Origin: Crocinitomicaceae bacterium
Lineage (GTDB): Bacteria; Bacteroidota; Bacteroidia; Flavobacteriales_D; Crocinitomicaceae
Direction of reading: 5' to 3'
Length of the DNA stretch: 64,000 nt
Assembly (NCBI GenBank): GCA_024643545.1
Contig: JAHEMR010000004.1
Span: forward strand, 62,001 to 126,000
Part shown: positions 53,082-64,000 of the stretch, piece by piece
Layout of the letters: each line of letters opens with the position of its first letter
Position numbering within the stretch: position 1 is the stretch's first letter
The notes under the pieces: model-generated
Database searches by the model: none
Told to the model about the DNA's origin: nothing
Seen by the model: only the letters and a program-made list of their open reading frames with translations
Position numbers and translations under genes: made by a program

Positions 53082-53085
53082 TAAC

Positions 53086-54363
53086 ATGGAAAAATTATTT
53101 GAATTGTTCTATCAGTGTTCGGGTATCTGCACAGACACAAGAAACATACAACCGAATACTCTATTTGTTGCATTGAAAGGTGATCATTTTAATGGCAACG
53201 AATTTGCTAAACAGGCAATAGCGTCAGGAGCATCTTACGCCATCGTTGATGAGTTTGAAGTTGCAAATAACACAAACATATTCTATGTAGAGGACTCCCT
53301 GATTTACCTTCAACAATTGGCCAATTACCACCGAAATAAATTTGACATCCCAGTCATTGGAATAACTGGCAGTAACGGAAAAACGAGTACGAAAGAGCTT
53401 GTTAATGCGGTGCTTTCTAAAAAATACAAAACGCTCTGCACTATTGGAAATCTTAACAACCATATTGGTGTACCTCTAACACTCCTGAGATTAACGGACG
53501 AGCATCAAATTGGCATCATTGAAATGGGAGCCAATAAACCGGGTGATATCGCAGAATTATGCACAATTGCAGAACCTACCCACGGAATCATAACGAATAT
53601 TGGAAAAGCACATTTAGAAGGATTTATCAATTTTGAAGGAGTTCTGAAAACAAAAACAGAATTGTATGAGTCCATTCAACTAAAAAACGGTGTGCTATTC
53701 GCTTGTATGGACGATGCTATTTTAATGAATGCCTGCAAAAAACATCCTTTACCACTGATCACTTTTGGAAGTGATTCAGATGCATTAATTGTTGGTGAAC
53801 TGAATTACTTGGATCCGTTTGTGCATTTTTCATGGCATAATCATGAGTACCACTCTCCTACGCTTCACACGCATTTAGTCGGGAAATATAACTTCAATAA
53901 TTTCTTAGCTGCTATTGCCTTCGGAAATATTTTTCAGGTAACTCCAGAGGATATCAACACGGCTATTGAAGGGTATGTTCCACAGAACAATCGGAGCCAA
54001 GTGAGTAAAACAGAAAAAAACACCGTTATCGTCGATTGTTATAACGCGAATCCATCAAGTATGAAGTCCGCGTTAGAGTCTTTTGCTGAAATCCATCAGG
54101 GGGCAAAAATAGCGATATTAGGAGACATGCTTGAATTAGGTAGCGAAGGAATTTCAGAACATCAGGGAATATTAGCGTACTGTCAAGAAAACAATTTACG
54201 GTATATCACTGTTGGACCAATCTTTCAAAGCATGAATGAGAACGGATTTTCAACAACACAAGAGCTCATCGAAAAATGGCCTAGCTTAACAATCGAAAAT
54301 AACTTGATCTTACTTAAAGGCTCAAGGGGAATTGCCTTGGAAAAGTTACTTCCGCTACTTTAG
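53086..54363 (+). CDS. murF: UDP-N-acetylmuramoyl-tripeptide--D-alanyl-D-alanine ligase
   Basis: 425 residues from the ATG at 53086; the longer open frame overlaps the gldJ end and its terminator. Last cytoplasmic ligase of peptidoglycan precursor synthesis. '[17 protein letters not shown]' near 17-33, P-loop '[13 protein letters not shown]' near 91-103, '[13 protein letters not shown]' near 146-158, '[12 protein letters not shown]' near 169-180, '[10 protein letters not shown]' near 318-327 and 'LGDMLELG' near 345-352 are all standard. Its stop overlaps the convergent prfB stop by 4 bases. Confidence 0.95.
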   Translation: MEKLFELFYQCSGICTDTRNIQPNTLFVALKGDHFNGNEFAKQAIASGASYAIVDEFEVANNTNIFYVEDSLIYLQQLANYHRNKFDIPVIGITGSNGKTSTKELVNAVLSKKYKTLCTIGNLNNHIGVPLTLLRLTDEHQIGIIEMGANKPGDIAELCTIAEPTHGIITNIGKAHLEGFINFEGVLKTKTELYESIQLKNGVLFACMDDAILMNACKKHPLPLITFGSDSDALIVGELNYLDPFVHFSWHNHEYHSPTLHTHLVGKYNFNNFLAAIAFGNIFQVTPEDINTAIEGYVPQNNRSQVSKTEKNTVIVDCYNANPSSMKSALESFAEIHQGAKIAILGDMLELGSEGISEHQGILAYCQENNLRYITVGPIFQSMNENGFSTTQELIEKWPSLTIENNLILLKGSRGIALEKLLPLL

Positions 54364-55442
54364 GAACCGTACATCATTAAAAAGGACTTCAAGAAAGGAT
54401 CAAGTCCGCCATCCATTACGGCATCAACATCGCTCGTCTCTGTTCCTGTGCGAACATCTTTTACCAATTTATATGGTTGCATCACATAGTTACGGATTTG
54501 ACTCCCCCATTCTATTTTCTTTTTACCAGCTTCAATTTCACTTCGTTTCTCCATGCGCTCACGTAATTCCAATTCATATAACTGAGAACGCAACAATTGC
54601 ATGGCTTTTTCCTTGTTCGCCAATTGTGATCTTGATTCAGAATTTTCAATTATGATTCCTGATGGTGCATGTCGCAAACGCACTGCGGTTTCAACTTTAT
54701 TGACATTTTGTCCACCTGCCCCACCTGATCTGAACGTTTCAAAAGAAACATCCGCAGGATTAATGTGAATATCGATGTTGTCATCAACCAATGGATAGAC
54801 ATACACAGAAACAAACGAAGTATGACGCTTAGCATTGGAATCAAATGGTGAAATGCGCACCAAACGATGCACGCCATTCTCTCCTTTCAGGTATCCAAAA
54901 GCAAATTCACCATCCACTTCAATCGTAACTGTTTTTACACCCGCAACATCCCCTTCTTGGAAATTCAATTCGCTTAACTTATACCCTTTCTTTTCACCCC
55001 ACATCAAATACATGCGCATTAACATCGAGGCCCAATCACAGCTTTCTGTTCCACCGGCACCAGCTGTAATTTGTAAAACTGCACTTAAGGAGTCTTCTTC
55101 ACCCGAAAGCATATTTTTCAATTCTAATTCTTCAATTTCCGCAAGAATTACTTGAAACTGCTGATCTAATTCAGCTTCAGTTGACATTCCTTCTTTCACG
55201 AATTCCATCACTACTTCAAGGTCAGAAACAGATGTTTGCACACGATCAAACGTATTTACCCAAAACTTTAATCCTCGGATTGCTTTCATTTGAATTTCCG
55301 CTTTTTTAGGGTCATCCCAAAAAGAAGGATCTTGTGTTTTGAGTTCTTCCTCTCTCAATTGCATTCGCTTCTCTTCAATCTTTAGGTAATTTTGAATGCC
55401 TTCAACGCGCTTCAATAAGTCTTTATACTGATCAATTGTCAT
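54360..55442 (-). CDS. prfB: Peptide chain release factor 2, without the programmed frameshift
   Basis: 360 residues in one unbroken frame. Reads UAA/UGA stops: SPF tripeptide in '[18 protein letters not shown]' and catalytic GGQ in '[18 protein letters not shown]' near 235-252. In most bacteria RF2 needs a +1 shift at an in-frame UGA after about 25 codons. Here the matching spot (QNYL, then K21) reads CTA AAG (55380-55385), a sense sequence, with no purine-rich stretch before it. So the usual autoregulation is absent. A TACCTTTG element ends 4 bases before the ATG. Confidence 0.95.
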   Translation of the reverse strand: MTIDQYKDLLKRVEGIQNYLKIEEKRMQLREEELKTQDPSFWDDPKKAEIQMKAIRGLKFWVNTFDRVQTSVSDLEVVMEFVKEGMSTEAELDQQFQVILAEIEELELKNMLSGEEDSLSAVLQITAGAGGTESCDWASMLMRMYLMWGEKKGYKLSELNFQEGDVAGVKTVTIEVDGEFAFGYLKGENGVHRLVRISPFDSNAKRHTSFVSVYVYPLVDDNIDIHINPADVSFETFRSGGAGGQNVNKVETAVRLRHAPSGIIIENSESRSQLANKEKAMQLLRSQLYELELRERMEKRSEIEAGKKKIEWGSQIRNYVMQPYKLVKDVRTGTETSDVDAVMDGGLDPFLKSFLMMYGS

Positions 55443-55446
55443 GGTG

Positions 55447-55454
55447 CAAAGGTA
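55447..55454 (-). promoter_or_regulatory. Promoter -7 element (TACCTTTG), 4 bases before the prfB ATG
   Basis: Exact TAnnTTTG on the minus strand, with a TTTG 16 bases further upstream that could serve as the -33 element. It predicts a leaderless prfB mRNA. The divergent gcvH element is at 55501-55508. Confidence 0.65.
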
Positions 55455-55500
55455 ATTATAAAGTCTTTCCCAAAGGCTTGAAACAAAGGAACAAAATTGC

Positions 55501-55508
55501 TACATTTG
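55501..55508 (+). promoter_or_regulatory. Promoter -7 element (TACATTTG) for gcvH
   Basis: Exact TAnnTTTG, 17 bases before the ATG at 55526. Confidence 0.67.
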
Positions 55509-55525
55509 TAAAAATCAAAATTAAG

Positions 55526-55903
55526 ATGAATATTCCAGCTGAATTAAAGTACACGAAAGACCACGAATGGGTAAAAATCGAAGGTGATGTTGCCATTGTA
55601 GGAATTACAGAATTTGCACAAAGTGAATTAGGTGATATTGTTTACGTTGAAATCGAAACAATCGGTGAAACACTGAACCAAGAAGAGGTTTTTGGAAGTG
55701 TTGAAGCTGTTAAAACAGTTTCTGATTTGTTCATGCCCGTAAGTGGGGAAATTCTTGAATTCAATGACGCGTTAGAAGCTAACCCTGAATTGGTAAACTC
55801 AGATCCATACGGAGAAGGTTGGATGATTAAAGTGAAATTATCAGACGCATCTCAGTACGACCAGTTATTAGATGCTGCAGCATATGAAGGATTGATTCAT
55901 TAA
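55526..55903 (+). CDS. gcvH: Glycine cleavage system H protein
   Basis: 125 residues from the ATG at 55526. Lipoyl carrier of the glycine cleavage system. Lipoylated Lys63 in '[11 protein letters not shown]', 'YTKDHEWV' near 9-16, and C-terminal '[13 protein letters not shown]' near 91-103. Standard length. No gcvT or gcvP gene is adjacent. It carries its own promoter and terminator. Confidence 0.96.
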   Translation: MNIPAELKYTKDHEWVKIEGDVAIVGITEFAQSELGDIVYVEIETIGETLNQEEVFGSVEAVKTVSDLFMPVSGEILEFNDALEANPELVNSDPYGEGWMIKVKLSDASQYDQLLDAAAYEGLIH

Positions 55904-55925
55904 TCAAGACTTCTTAAAAGAATTA

Positions 55926-55950
55926 AAAACCGCTCGAAAGGCGGTTTTTT
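55926..55950 (+). terminator. Intrinsic terminator after gcvH
   Basis: CCGCT (55930-55934) pairs with GGCGG (55940-55944) with one U-G pair, extended by A-T pairs, loop CGAAA, then seven T (55945-55951). The T tract runs into the stop codon of the convergent nuclease gene, so the hairpin may serve both directions. Confidence 0.9.
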
Positions 55951-56726
55951 TATGGCCAACATGTTTTACAAATGGTCGATTCCAACGTATTCTCAAGTTT
56001 ATCTTCTATTTGATAAAAGAAATCGATGTTTGTTAACTTCTCCAATTCGTTAATGGAGATAGCAAATTCCATCAAAGGAAGTTTCGAACCTTGATTCGGA
56101 AGTACAAAAGCAATTCCTTTCGATTTTGATCCTTTGAAATCTACGATAGCCTTGAAATAATAAGCAGGTATACTCACTTTATTCGCGCCAATTGTTGGTA
56201 AGTTCGGCGTTAAAATTGGACCAGTAACAATTAATAAAGAATCTAGCTCTACCGCCCAGTCACGAACTTTCTCTTCTAGCTTTTTCCAAATTCCACGATT
56301 GAAAGCTGGCAGTTGAGGACTCATATTGCTGTAATAAAATGACTCCTCCATCGTTTTAGTTGACCAACGCATATCTGCTGCAGGAGCTAAATGTCCGCGG
56401 TCATAGCCACTTTTCGCATAATCGGCATCTGTTGCCGTTCCAGAGGAGACAATAGGGTCCTCCTCAAAATGATCTGAGCGCTCAATTATTCCAGATGCTT
56501 CGCTTTTTGTTAGGCAATAAGCAATCCATTTAGCTTGTTCATGAGTTTCGTCATACACAAAGCCATACGCCAAATGATGCAAATAAGACTCTCCCTCCTT
56601 TAAACGCGGAGTCTCCAGAGGCAAATGATTCGTGCTGCTGGTTGTTTTATAAAAGAAACCATAAGACACAAAAAAAGCCAGAACCACCAAAAAGGTGATT
56701 ACTGGCTTCGTATTTTTAACGCGCAT
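55950..56726 (-). CDS. DNA/RNA non-specific endonuclease, exported
   Basis: 258 residues from the ATG at 56726, 1 base past the gyrB stop; further in-frame ATGs at 56747 and 56792 overlap gyrB. N-terminal membrane/signal segment 'PVITFLVVLAFFVSYGFFY' (about 8-26). The beta-beta-alpha metal nuclease motif is present as YDRGHLAPAADM (about 115-126) with catalytic His, and 'YYSNMSPQLPAFNRGIW' (about 138-154) with the metal-binding Asn. Likely a periplasmic or secreted scavenging nuclease. Probably co-transcribed with gyrB. Confidence 0.92.
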   Translation of the reverse strand: MRVKNTKPVITFLVVLAFFVSYGFFYKTTSSTNHLPLETPRLKEGESYLHHLAYGFVYDETHEQAKWIAYCLTKSEASGIIERSDHFEEDPIVSSGTATDADYAKSGYDRGHLAPAADMRWSTKTMEESFYYSNMSPQLPAFNRGIWKKLEEKVRDWAVELDSLLIVTGPILTPNLPTIGANKVSIPAYYFKAIVDFKGSKSKGIAFVLPNQGSKLPLMEFAISINELEKLTNIDFFYQIEDKLENTLESTICKTCWP

Positions 56727-56727
56727 T

Positions 56728-58686
<1,959 letters not shown>

Positions 58687-58719
58687 TTAATTTCGTTTTA
58701 TTACTTTTATCAAGTGTAA

Positions 58720-58727
58720 CAAAAATA
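58720..58727 (-). promoter_or_regulatory. Promoter -7 element (TATTTTTG) for gyrB
   Basis: Exact TAnnTTTG on the minus strand, 39 bases before the gyrB ATG, giving one of the longer leaders in the window. No hairpin was noticed in it. Confidence 0.62.
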
Positions 58728-58804
58728 AGAAAAAGCGTGGCTTTCAGTAGGGTTTTAAGGGTCTTGATAAGCTTAACTTATCAACAAAATTTCAACGGTT
58801 TGAA

Positions 58805-59353
58805 CTATTTTTCAATCCATGAGGTAATCGACTCATCGTCCGGTTGAATTCGAGGAGAGATTACTTTAACAAGGTGTCCACTTTCATCAATTAAGTATTT
58901 CTGAAAATTCCATTCCACCTTACTGTCTTCTAGTCCATTCTTGCTTTTTTCTGTCAAAAAATGATATACCGGATGCATATCCTTGCCCTTTACAGATATT
59001 TTGGACATCATTGGAAAAGTCACGCCATAATTCATTTTACAGAAACTTTCGATTTCCTCATTTGATCCTGGTTCTTGGGACATAAAATCGTTTGCTGGAA
59101 AACCAACAATTACAAAATTCTTGTTTTTGTATTTTTCATATAAAGCCTCCAATTTTTCATATTGTGGTGTTAGTCCACATTTGGAAGCTGTATTGACAAC
59201 CATGATTTTTTTACCTTTCAAATTGGCGAAATCAAAGTTCTCACCGTGAATGTCTTTCACCTTAAATTGATAGATGTTTTCTTTTTCAGAACTATTCATA
59301 AGTGTGATAATTGATATGAGTAAAAAAAGGAATTTCATAAGTGTTATTTTCAT
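58805..59353 (-). CDS. Glutathione peroxidase-family thiol peroxidase, exported
   Basis: 182 residues from the ATG at 59353; an ATG at 59338 (177 residues) is equally possible, and either precedes a hydrophobic signal segment (MKFLFLLISIITL). Catalytic Cys in 'NTASKCGLTPQYEKL', 'FPANDFMSQEPGSNEEI' with the conserved Gln-like region, and 'VEWNFQKYLID' with the catalytic Trp and Asn. Cysteine replaces the selenocysteine of animal enzymes, and the electron donor is probably thioredoxin. A single-gene unit. Confidence 0.92.
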   Translation of the reverse strand: MKITLMKFLFLLISIITLMNSSEKENIYQFKVKDIHGENFDFANLKGKKIMVVNTASKCGLTPQYEKLEALYEKYKNKNFVIVGFPANDFMSQEPGSNEEIESFCKMNYGVTFPMMSKISVKGKDMHPVYHFLTEKSKNGLEDSKVEWNFQKYLIDESGHLVKVISPRIQPDDESITSWIEK

Positions 59354-59422
59354 TGAAACATTTAAAATAACAGATAGTTCACATTTGTGGAACATTTTTT
59401 GATTTTTTACGAATAAAAAAGA

Positions 59423-60274
59423 ATGAAAAAGGCTTTCCTACTTCTTTTCCTATTCATGAGTTATTTTTCGAACGGACAAAAGTTGTCAGGAACATGGCAA
59501 GGGGGGGCTTTCACCACTGATCCATCAAATCCCATTACCTCTACTTTACACTGGGTATACTTAGACATCACGATCGTAAAAGGTATGATTGACGGAAAAA
59601 TGAGGCATGAAAATGGCTCAGAGGGACAATACTACATTTATGACATTATTGGGAAAGTACTCGAAAATGGCCACCTAGAAATCAATGAATCCAAACTTGG
59701 ATTTAAATCAAAAAATACCATACCAGCTGATAAACAACAATTTGATTTTGAATTCGATGCAAAGAAAGGATACTTACTCGGAAAAAGTAAAGACGCAAAA
59801 TTAACCTTAACCCTATATAAAGCGGCTTTTAATATTAACGAAAATACGCCTAATATTTTGCCATTGAATCAATTAGCCAAATTCCAACAAGACCTAAAAG
59901 ATGGCTTGTCATCTCCAGAAAAACGCAAAGAAGAGTTACGTGCATTTAAATTTGAACCGATTTATTTCGAGTACGATAAAGACATCATTCAAACACAATA
60001 TGAAGCCTATTTGATTGAAATGATCCGCATGGTAAAGAGTCATTCAGACTTACGGATTTTAATCACCGGACACACGGATTCAGACGGTTCAGATGCCTAT
60101 AACATAGCTTTATCCAAGCGAAGGGCCTCCGCTCTATTACATTTTTTCGAAACCCATGGGTTAGATCCTTCAAGGGTGAAAATTGACTTTAAAGGAGAGA
60201 CCGAACCTGCAGTTGAAAATAATACCGAGGCTGGTAAACAAAGAAATCGAAGAGTCGATTTTCGTTTTATCTAA
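59423..60274 (+). CDS. OmpA-family envelope protein
   Basis: 283 residues, signal peptide about 1-18 (ending SNGQ). Residues 20-130 form a beta-rich part ('LSGTWQGGAFTTD', 'KMRHENGSEGQYY') like small lipocalin/DUF domains. The C-terminal OmpA peptidoglycan-binding domain (about 172-283) has 'IYFEYDKDII', 'ITGHTDSDGSDAYNIALSKRRASAL' and 'NRRVDFRF', the conserved core including the Asp and Arg that bind diaminopimelate. It likely links the envelope to the cell wall. Its stop lies 4 bases from the convergent valS stop. A one-mismatch -7 element (CACATTTG) ends at about 59387. Confidence 0.88.
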   Translation: MKKAFLLLFLFMSYFSNGQKLSGTWQGGAFTTDPSNPITSTLHWVYLDITIVKGMIDGKMRHENGSEGQYYIYDIIGKVLENGHLEINESKLGFKSKNTIPADKQQFDFEFDAKKGYLLGKSKDAKLTLTLYKAAFNINENTPNILPLNQLAKFQQDLKDGLSSPEKRKEELRAFKFEPIYFEYDKDIIQTQYEAYLIEMIRMVKSHSDLRILITGHTDSDGSDAYNIALSKRRASALLHFFETHGLDPSRVKIDFKGETEPAVENNTEAGKQRNRRVDFRFI

Positions 60275-60278
60275 TTCT

Positions 60279-62909
60279 CTATCCTTTTAGGGAAGTTAAC
60301 TTCTCTTCTATGAGCTGAATTTTCCCAAGAGCATCCGCTTCCTTTTTGCGCTCTAAATCCAATACCTGAGCAGGAGCACCAGCTACAAATCGTTCGTTAG
60401 ACAATTTAGCCTGTACACTTTTCAAGAATCCTTTTGTGTAGCTTAATTCTTCCTCCATTTTTTTAATTTCCGCAGCCACATCAACGCTCTCACCAAATGG
60501 AATAAAGTACTCTACTCCTTCCACAATAAAGGAATTTGCTTGTTGAATTTTATCAGAAACATATTCGAAAACTGAAAGATTACCCATTTTAGAAATAACA
60601 GCATCAAAATCAGTTTGTGTCTTAGCATCAGCACGAACATACATTTCTAATTTCACTTTATTTGCGATATTGTTATTCTTGCGAATGGTACGGATTTGTG
60701 AAATAACCTTCTCTGCTTTTTCGAATCCCGTCAACACCTGATCATCAATATCCTTTACAGTTGGCCATGCTGCAATTACGATGTCCTCCCCTTCTTTACG
60801 CTCGTTCAAGGCATGCCATAATTCTTCTGACACAAAAGGCGTAAATGGATGCATTACCTTTAACAATTCCTCGAAGAAAAACTTCGTTTTCTCCAACGTT
60901 TGACGGTCAATTGGTTGTTCGTATCCCGGTTTTATCATTTCTAAATACCAAGAACAGAAATCATCCCAAACCAACTTATAAATGGCCATTAACGCGTCTG
61001 AAATTCGGAATTTATCGAATTGATCATTGATTTCGATGAGTACCTTTTGAAAACGGCTTTCAAACCATTTGATAGCCACTTTGGATGAAAGTGGTTGCTC
61101 AATATCTTTTACTTCCCAAGAGGAAACCAAGCGGTAAGCATTCCATACCTTATTCGTGAAATTTCTACCTTGCTCACATTGTGATGAGTCGAACGGAAGG
61201 TCGTTCCCCGCCGGAGAAGAAATTAAAATCCCTACACGTACACCGTCCGCTCCAAATTTCTCAATCAGTTCAATTGGATCCGGTGAATTCCCTAACGATT
61301 TAGACATTTTACGTCCAAGTTTATCGCGTACAATACCCGTATAATATACATTTTTAAATGGTAGATCACCCAAGTATTCATAGCCAGCAATCACCATTCG
61401 TGCCACCCAGAAAAACATGATTTCTGGTGCAGTTACTAGGTCATTCGTTGGATAATAATACTTGATTTCTTCATTTTCAGGTTGTGTTAAACCATTAAAA
61501 ACAGATATTGGCCACAACCAACTTGAAAACCAAGTATCCAATACATCTTCGTCTTGATGCAATTCACTTTCAAGGATTGTACGTCCAGCCTTTTCACTGG
61601 CTAAAAGCAACGCTTCCTCCATTGTTTTTGCCACTACAAAATCATCTGGACGGTTACCAAAGTACCAAGCAGGAATGCGGTGTCCCCACCAAAGTTGACG
61701 AGAAATACACCAATCCTTGACATTTTCCATCCAATGGCGGTAGGTATTTTTAAATTTATCGGGGTGGAATTGAATGTTTCCATTCATGACATTGTCCAAC
61801 GCTGGTTGCGCCAGTTCTTTCATCGAAACAAACCATTGCATGGATAATTTCGGCTCAATGACAGCATTTGTTCGTTCAGAAAAACCAACTTTATTGATAA
61901 TGTCTTCCGTTTTTACCAAATACCCTTTATCGTTCAGTTCTTTTTCAATTTCCTTTCGCACCTCAAAACGATCCTTTCCTTCGTAATGTTCCCCATGACT
62001 ATTCAAGGTTCCATTATCGTTAAATAAATCGATGGATGGTAAGTTGTATTTACGACCAAGTTCGTAGTCGTTTGTATCGTGTGCTGGTGTTACTTTTAAA
62101 CAGCCAGTACCAAAATCCTTATCAACATAATCATCCGCAATAATGGGGATTTCACGGTTTATTATTGGGACCAACACATGCTTACCTACTAATTTTTTAT
62201 ACCGTTCATCATCAGGATTAACACAAATTGCCGTATCACCTAAAATCGTTTCAGGTCTAGTTGTTGCAATTGTAACCCATTCATCGGTGGTTCCGATAAT
62301 TTTATATCGAACATAAAACAGTCGGGAATTTACTTCCTTGTAATTTACTTCCTCATCAGAAACCGCTGTAAGTGCCTCTGGATCCCAGTTCACCATTCGA
62401 ACGCCACGGTAAATTTTACCTTTGGCATACAAATCCATGAACACATTGATCACCGATTCGGAATATTCCTTATCCATCGTGAAATGAGTTCTTTCCCAGT
62501 CGCATGATGCTCCAAGTTTTTTTAATTGCTCGAGGATGATTCCCCCATGTTTATCTTTCCATTCGAAAGCATGAGCAAGAAATTCTTCCCTTGTTAAGTC
62601 TGATTTTTTGATTCCTTCTTGACGTAGTTTTTGCACTACTTTTGCTTCAGTAGCAATCGATGCATGGTCTGTACCGGGAACCCAACATGCATTTTTACCA
62701 AGCATCCTTGCTCGTCTAACAAGCACATCCTGAATGGTATTATTTAGCATGTGCCCCATATGAAGAACACCTGTAACATTTGGCGGTGGAATAACGATTG
62801 TATATGGCTCGCGGTGATCAGGGACAGAGTGAAAATAACCCTTATCTAACCAATGTTTATACCATTTATCTTCCGCTTTTTGCGGTTCGTACGTTTTCCC
62901 AATTTCCAT
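60279..62909 (-). CDS. valS: Valyl-tRNA synthetase
   Basis: 876 residues from the ATG at 62909, which gives '[20 protein letters not shown]'. Class I synthetase: [16 protein letters not shown] near 40-55 (HIGH motif as HMGH), '[13 protein letters not shown]' near 76-88, editing domain about 180-340, KMSKS loop '[14 protein letters not shown]' near 531-544, anticodon domain, and C-terminal coiled coil (about 810-876, '[20 protein letters not shown]'). All parts intact. Confidence 0.97.
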   Translation of the reverse strand: MEIGKTYEPQKAEDKWYKHWLDKGYFHSVPDHREPYTIVIPPPNVTGVLHMGHMLNNTIQDVLVRRARMLGKNACWVPGTDHASIATEAKVVQKLRQEGIKKSDLTREEFLAHAFEWKDKHGGIILEQLKKLGASCDWERTHFTMDKEYSESVINVFMDLYAKGKIYRGVRMVNWDPEALTAVSDEEVNYKEVNSRLFYVRYKIIGTTDEWVTIATTRPETILGDTAICVNPDDERYKKLVGKHVLVPIINREIPIIADDYVDKDFGTGCLKVTPAHDTNDYELGRKYNLPSIDLFNDNGTLNSHGEHYEGKDRFEVRKEIEKELNDKGYLVKTEDIINKVGFSERTNAVIEPKLSMQWFVSMKELAQPALDNVMNGNIQFHPDKFKNTYRHWMENVKDWCISRQLWWGHRIPAWYFGNRPDDFVVAKTMEEALLLASEKAGRTILESELHQDEDVLDTWFSSWLWPISVFNGLTQPENEEIKYYYPTNDLVTAPEIMFFWVARMVIAGYEYLGDLPFKNVYYTGIVRDKLGRKMSKSLGNSPDPIELIEKFGADGVRVGILISSPAGNDLPFDSSQCEQGRNFTNKVWNAYRLVSSWEVKDIEQPLSSKVAIKWFESRFQKVLIEINDQFDKFRISDALMAIYKLVWDDFCSWYLEMIKPGYEQPIDRQTLEKTKFFFEELLKVMHPFTPFVSEELWHALNERKEGEDIVIAAWPTVKDIDDQVLTGFEKAEKVISQIRTIRKNNNIANKVKLEMYVRADAKTQTDFDAVISKMGNLSVFEYVSDKIQQANSFIVEGVEYFIPFGESVDVAAEIKKMEEELSYTKGFLKSVQAKLSNERFVAGAPAQVLDLERKKEADALGKIQLIEEKLTSLKG

Positions 62910-62927
62910 GACACAATCTTTGTGCTG

Positions 62928-62935
62928 CAAAGATA
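62928..62935 (-). promoter_or_regulatory. Promoter -7 element (TATCTTTG) for valS
   Basis: Exact TAnnTTTG on the minus strand, 18 bases before the ATG at 62909. No T-box-like leader is present or would fit. Confidence 0.67.
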
Positions 62936-62981
62936 ACAATTATCTCAGCAGAGCAATCCCGATAAACGCAGAAAAGGTTGA

Positions 62982-63383
62982 CTAGTTTGTCGTAGGTGAG
63001 TCAGCAGGTGATAAAACGGTACCTTTAATCGTAAGTACGATCGGTTCTCCTCCGTCAGAAAACACCGTAATAGTTTTGGTGAAAGGACCTACTCTTTTTG
63101 TATCGTAGGTTACTTTAATTGCGCCTTTTTTTCCTTTTTTGATTGGCTCTGTAGGTTTTTCAGCAGCAGTACATCCGCAACTCGTTTGGACATTGCTAAC
63201 GGTGATTGATTTTTTTGAAACATTCTTAAATTCGAAGACAAACATGTCTTTAGAATCGTAAGGGATATTCTCACGATTAATCTCCAACGTAGTAAATTTC
63301 AAACCTGTTATTGGTTTTGTTTCTTTTTGAGCTTGTGAAAATCCAATAAATAGAAAAGCGAAAGTTAGTAAAGCGTATTTCAT
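62982..63383 (-). CDS. DUF1573-domain exported protein
   Basis: 133 residues, signal peptide about 1-18 (ending FSQAQ). A single immunoglobulin-like DUF1573 domain: 'FEFKNVSKKSITVSNVQTSCGCTAAEKP' (about 50-77) with the typical Cys-x-Cys pair, 'GAIKVTYDT' and 'TKTITVFSD'. Such domains are common in Bacteroidota exported proteins; no biochemical role is settled. Single gene; TACCATTG in the upstream gap is a one-mismatch -7 element. Confidence 0.9.
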   Translation of the reverse strand: MKYALLTFAFLFIGFSQAQKETKPITGLKFTTLEINRENIPYDSKDMFVFEFKNVSKKSITVSNVQTSCGCTAAEKPTEPIKKGKKGAIKVTYDTKRVGPFTKTITVFSDGGEPIVLTIKGTVLSPADSPTTN

Positions 63384-63449
63384 GGTGTTTATTTTTTATT
63401 CTACAATGGTAAGGTGAATTTTTATAACGAAATCAAATTTAACATAAAA

Positions 63450-64000
63450 TTAGGATTCAAAAGCATGCTCAATCACTTCTTGTATGGATGGATAAGTTTG
63501 GGATAAGCAATTTTCGAAGTCCTTCTTCTTCATCCAAGATACGGCTGTGATGCTTTCTTCCGTTTGTGGATTCGTTTTTAAATCACCATCGTATTCCAGG
63601 TAATACCAATTGTTTTTCTTTAAAATGGATTTGTTTTTGTACTCATAAACATGGTATGTTGAGCAAATTCGGTGTTTTAATTCAAGTTTTCCTGTCAAAC
63701 CGCACTCTTCGTAAATCTCTCGAATTGCTGCGTCTTTTGAGCTTTCACCATGTTCAATTTTTCCTTTTGGCAGATCCCAAAGTCCCCATCTTTTGATCCA
63801 TAAATAGGCGTCCGTTCCCGGGTGATACACAAGTCCACCAGCTGTTTTTAGTTTATTAAACTGTTTGAAAAATGATTTCAACTCAGCCTTTGGATGTTGG
63901 TTAACCGCTTGAATTTCTTGATTTTTAAACAATCCTTTTAACGCTAAAATATTCAAAGGCATTGCATTTTCAACGATATCAACAGTTGAAATTGGGACAG
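63450..64000 (-). CDS. NUDIX hydrolase (5' end outside window)
   Basis: At least 183 residues; the frame stays open to the right edge past the internal ATG at 63962, so the start lies outside. The NUDIX box is complete: 'GKIEHGESSKDAAIREIYEECG' in the middle of the protein (G-x5-E-x7-REUxEExGU), preceded by 'RWGLWDLPKG'. It hydrolyses a nucleoside diphosphate linked to some other group; the substrate is unknown. The N-terminal extension before the NUDIX fold is a feature I recall in Bacteroidota members. 66 bases separate it from the DUF1573 gene. Confidence 0.9.
   Translation of the reverse strand, partial: VPISTVDIVENAMPLNILALKGLFKNQEIQAVNQHPKAELKSFFKQFNKLKTAGGLVYHPGTDAYLWIKRWGLWDLPKGKIEHGESSKDAAIREIYEECGLTGKLELKHRICSTYHVYEYKNKSILKKNNWYYLEYDGDLKTNPQTEESITAVSWMKKKDFENCLSQTYPSIQEVIEHAFES

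Noticed and set aside
52954-53085. N-terminal extension of MurF reaching into gldJ
   Set aside because: It would run through the gldJ stop region and terminator in another frame; the standard MurF N-terminus begins at 53086.
63450-63962. Complete NUDIX protein starting at the ATG at 63962
   Set aside because: No in-frame stop occurs between this ATG and the right edge; the true start is probably outside.

Overview
This window reads as a compact stretch of chromosome from a Bacteroidota bacterium of the order Flavobacteriales, possibly near Fluviicola/Crocinitomicaceae (the family is inference). The support is: type IX secretion (T9SS) genes porV, porU, a porP/sprF paralogue and gldJ; secreted proteins with C-terminal 'YPNP' sorting domains; a GLPGLI-family protein; a fused DAHP synthase/chorismate mutase; AT-rich DNA; and about twenty promoters with the Bacteroidota -7 element TAnnTTTG instead of a sigma-70 -10 box. 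Both edges cut genes: kynurenine monooxygenase on the left and a NUDIX hydrolase on the right. Genes are tightly packed. No gap exceeds about 210 bases, and I found no tRNA, rRNA, CRISPR array, insertion sequence or prophage.

Layout. 1-6 kb: kmo end and a secreted barrel-like protein, then (minus strand) metF with a small exported protein, and a PafA-type phosphatase with a class III aminotransferase. 6-10 kb: an SprB-repeat T9SS cargo, a von Willebrand D-domain secreted protein and two divergent OmpR-type response regulators without a sensor kinase. 10.6-17.6 kb: tsaB, an M23 peptidase, a coiled-coil protein-zapA-rny cluster, and the aromatic pair DAHPS/CM-aroA. 17.6-25.5 kb: a lipoprotein, def and ruvX on the minus strand, then a plus-strand run of lipoprotein, TonB-receptor-like barrel, GLPGLI protein, rmlA and polyprenyl synthase. 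25.5-31.9 kb: a T9SS cargo, a hydrolase with a heavy-metal-domain lipoprotein, 3-hydroxyanthranilate dioxygenase with acyl-CoA dehydrogenase, and anmK. 31.9-38.6 kb: a plus-strand run gdh-nhaD-folC, then pyrR-pyrB, a STAS protein and rnz. 38.6-43.6 kb: tgt-lptG, glycosyltransferase-ECF sigma-rsmG, apaG. 43.7-54.4 kb: ispF, the T9SS block porV-porU / porP(sprF)-gldJ, and murF. 54.4-64 kb: prfB, gcvH, nuclease, gyrB, glutathione peroxidase, an OmpA-family protein, valS, a DUF1573 protein and NUDIX.

How the genes fit together. Most genes are housekeeping: cell wall (murF, anmK, M23), envelope (lptG-like), translation (tsaB, def, valS, prfB, tgt, rsmG), nucleotides (pyrRB), isoprenoids (ispF, prenyl synthase) and folate/one-carbon (metF, folC, gcvH). 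The secretion block builds the outer-membrane end of T9SS, and the window also carries at least two of its likely cargos.

Most notable signals. (1) Seven genes carry a -7 element only 3-5 bases before the start codon, which predicts leaderless mRNAs, while other promoters sit 14 or more bases away. (2) GldJ carries an extra region of roughly 285 residues between its two sulfatase-modifying-factor-like blocks. (3) The tRNA-guanine transglycosylase lacks the Cys-x-Cys-x2-Cys zinc motif. (4) prfB lacks the programmed frameshift site. (5) A terminator-like hairpin lies in the leader of an orphan response regulator. (6) Convergent gene ends repeatedly overlap or abut with no room for a terminator.
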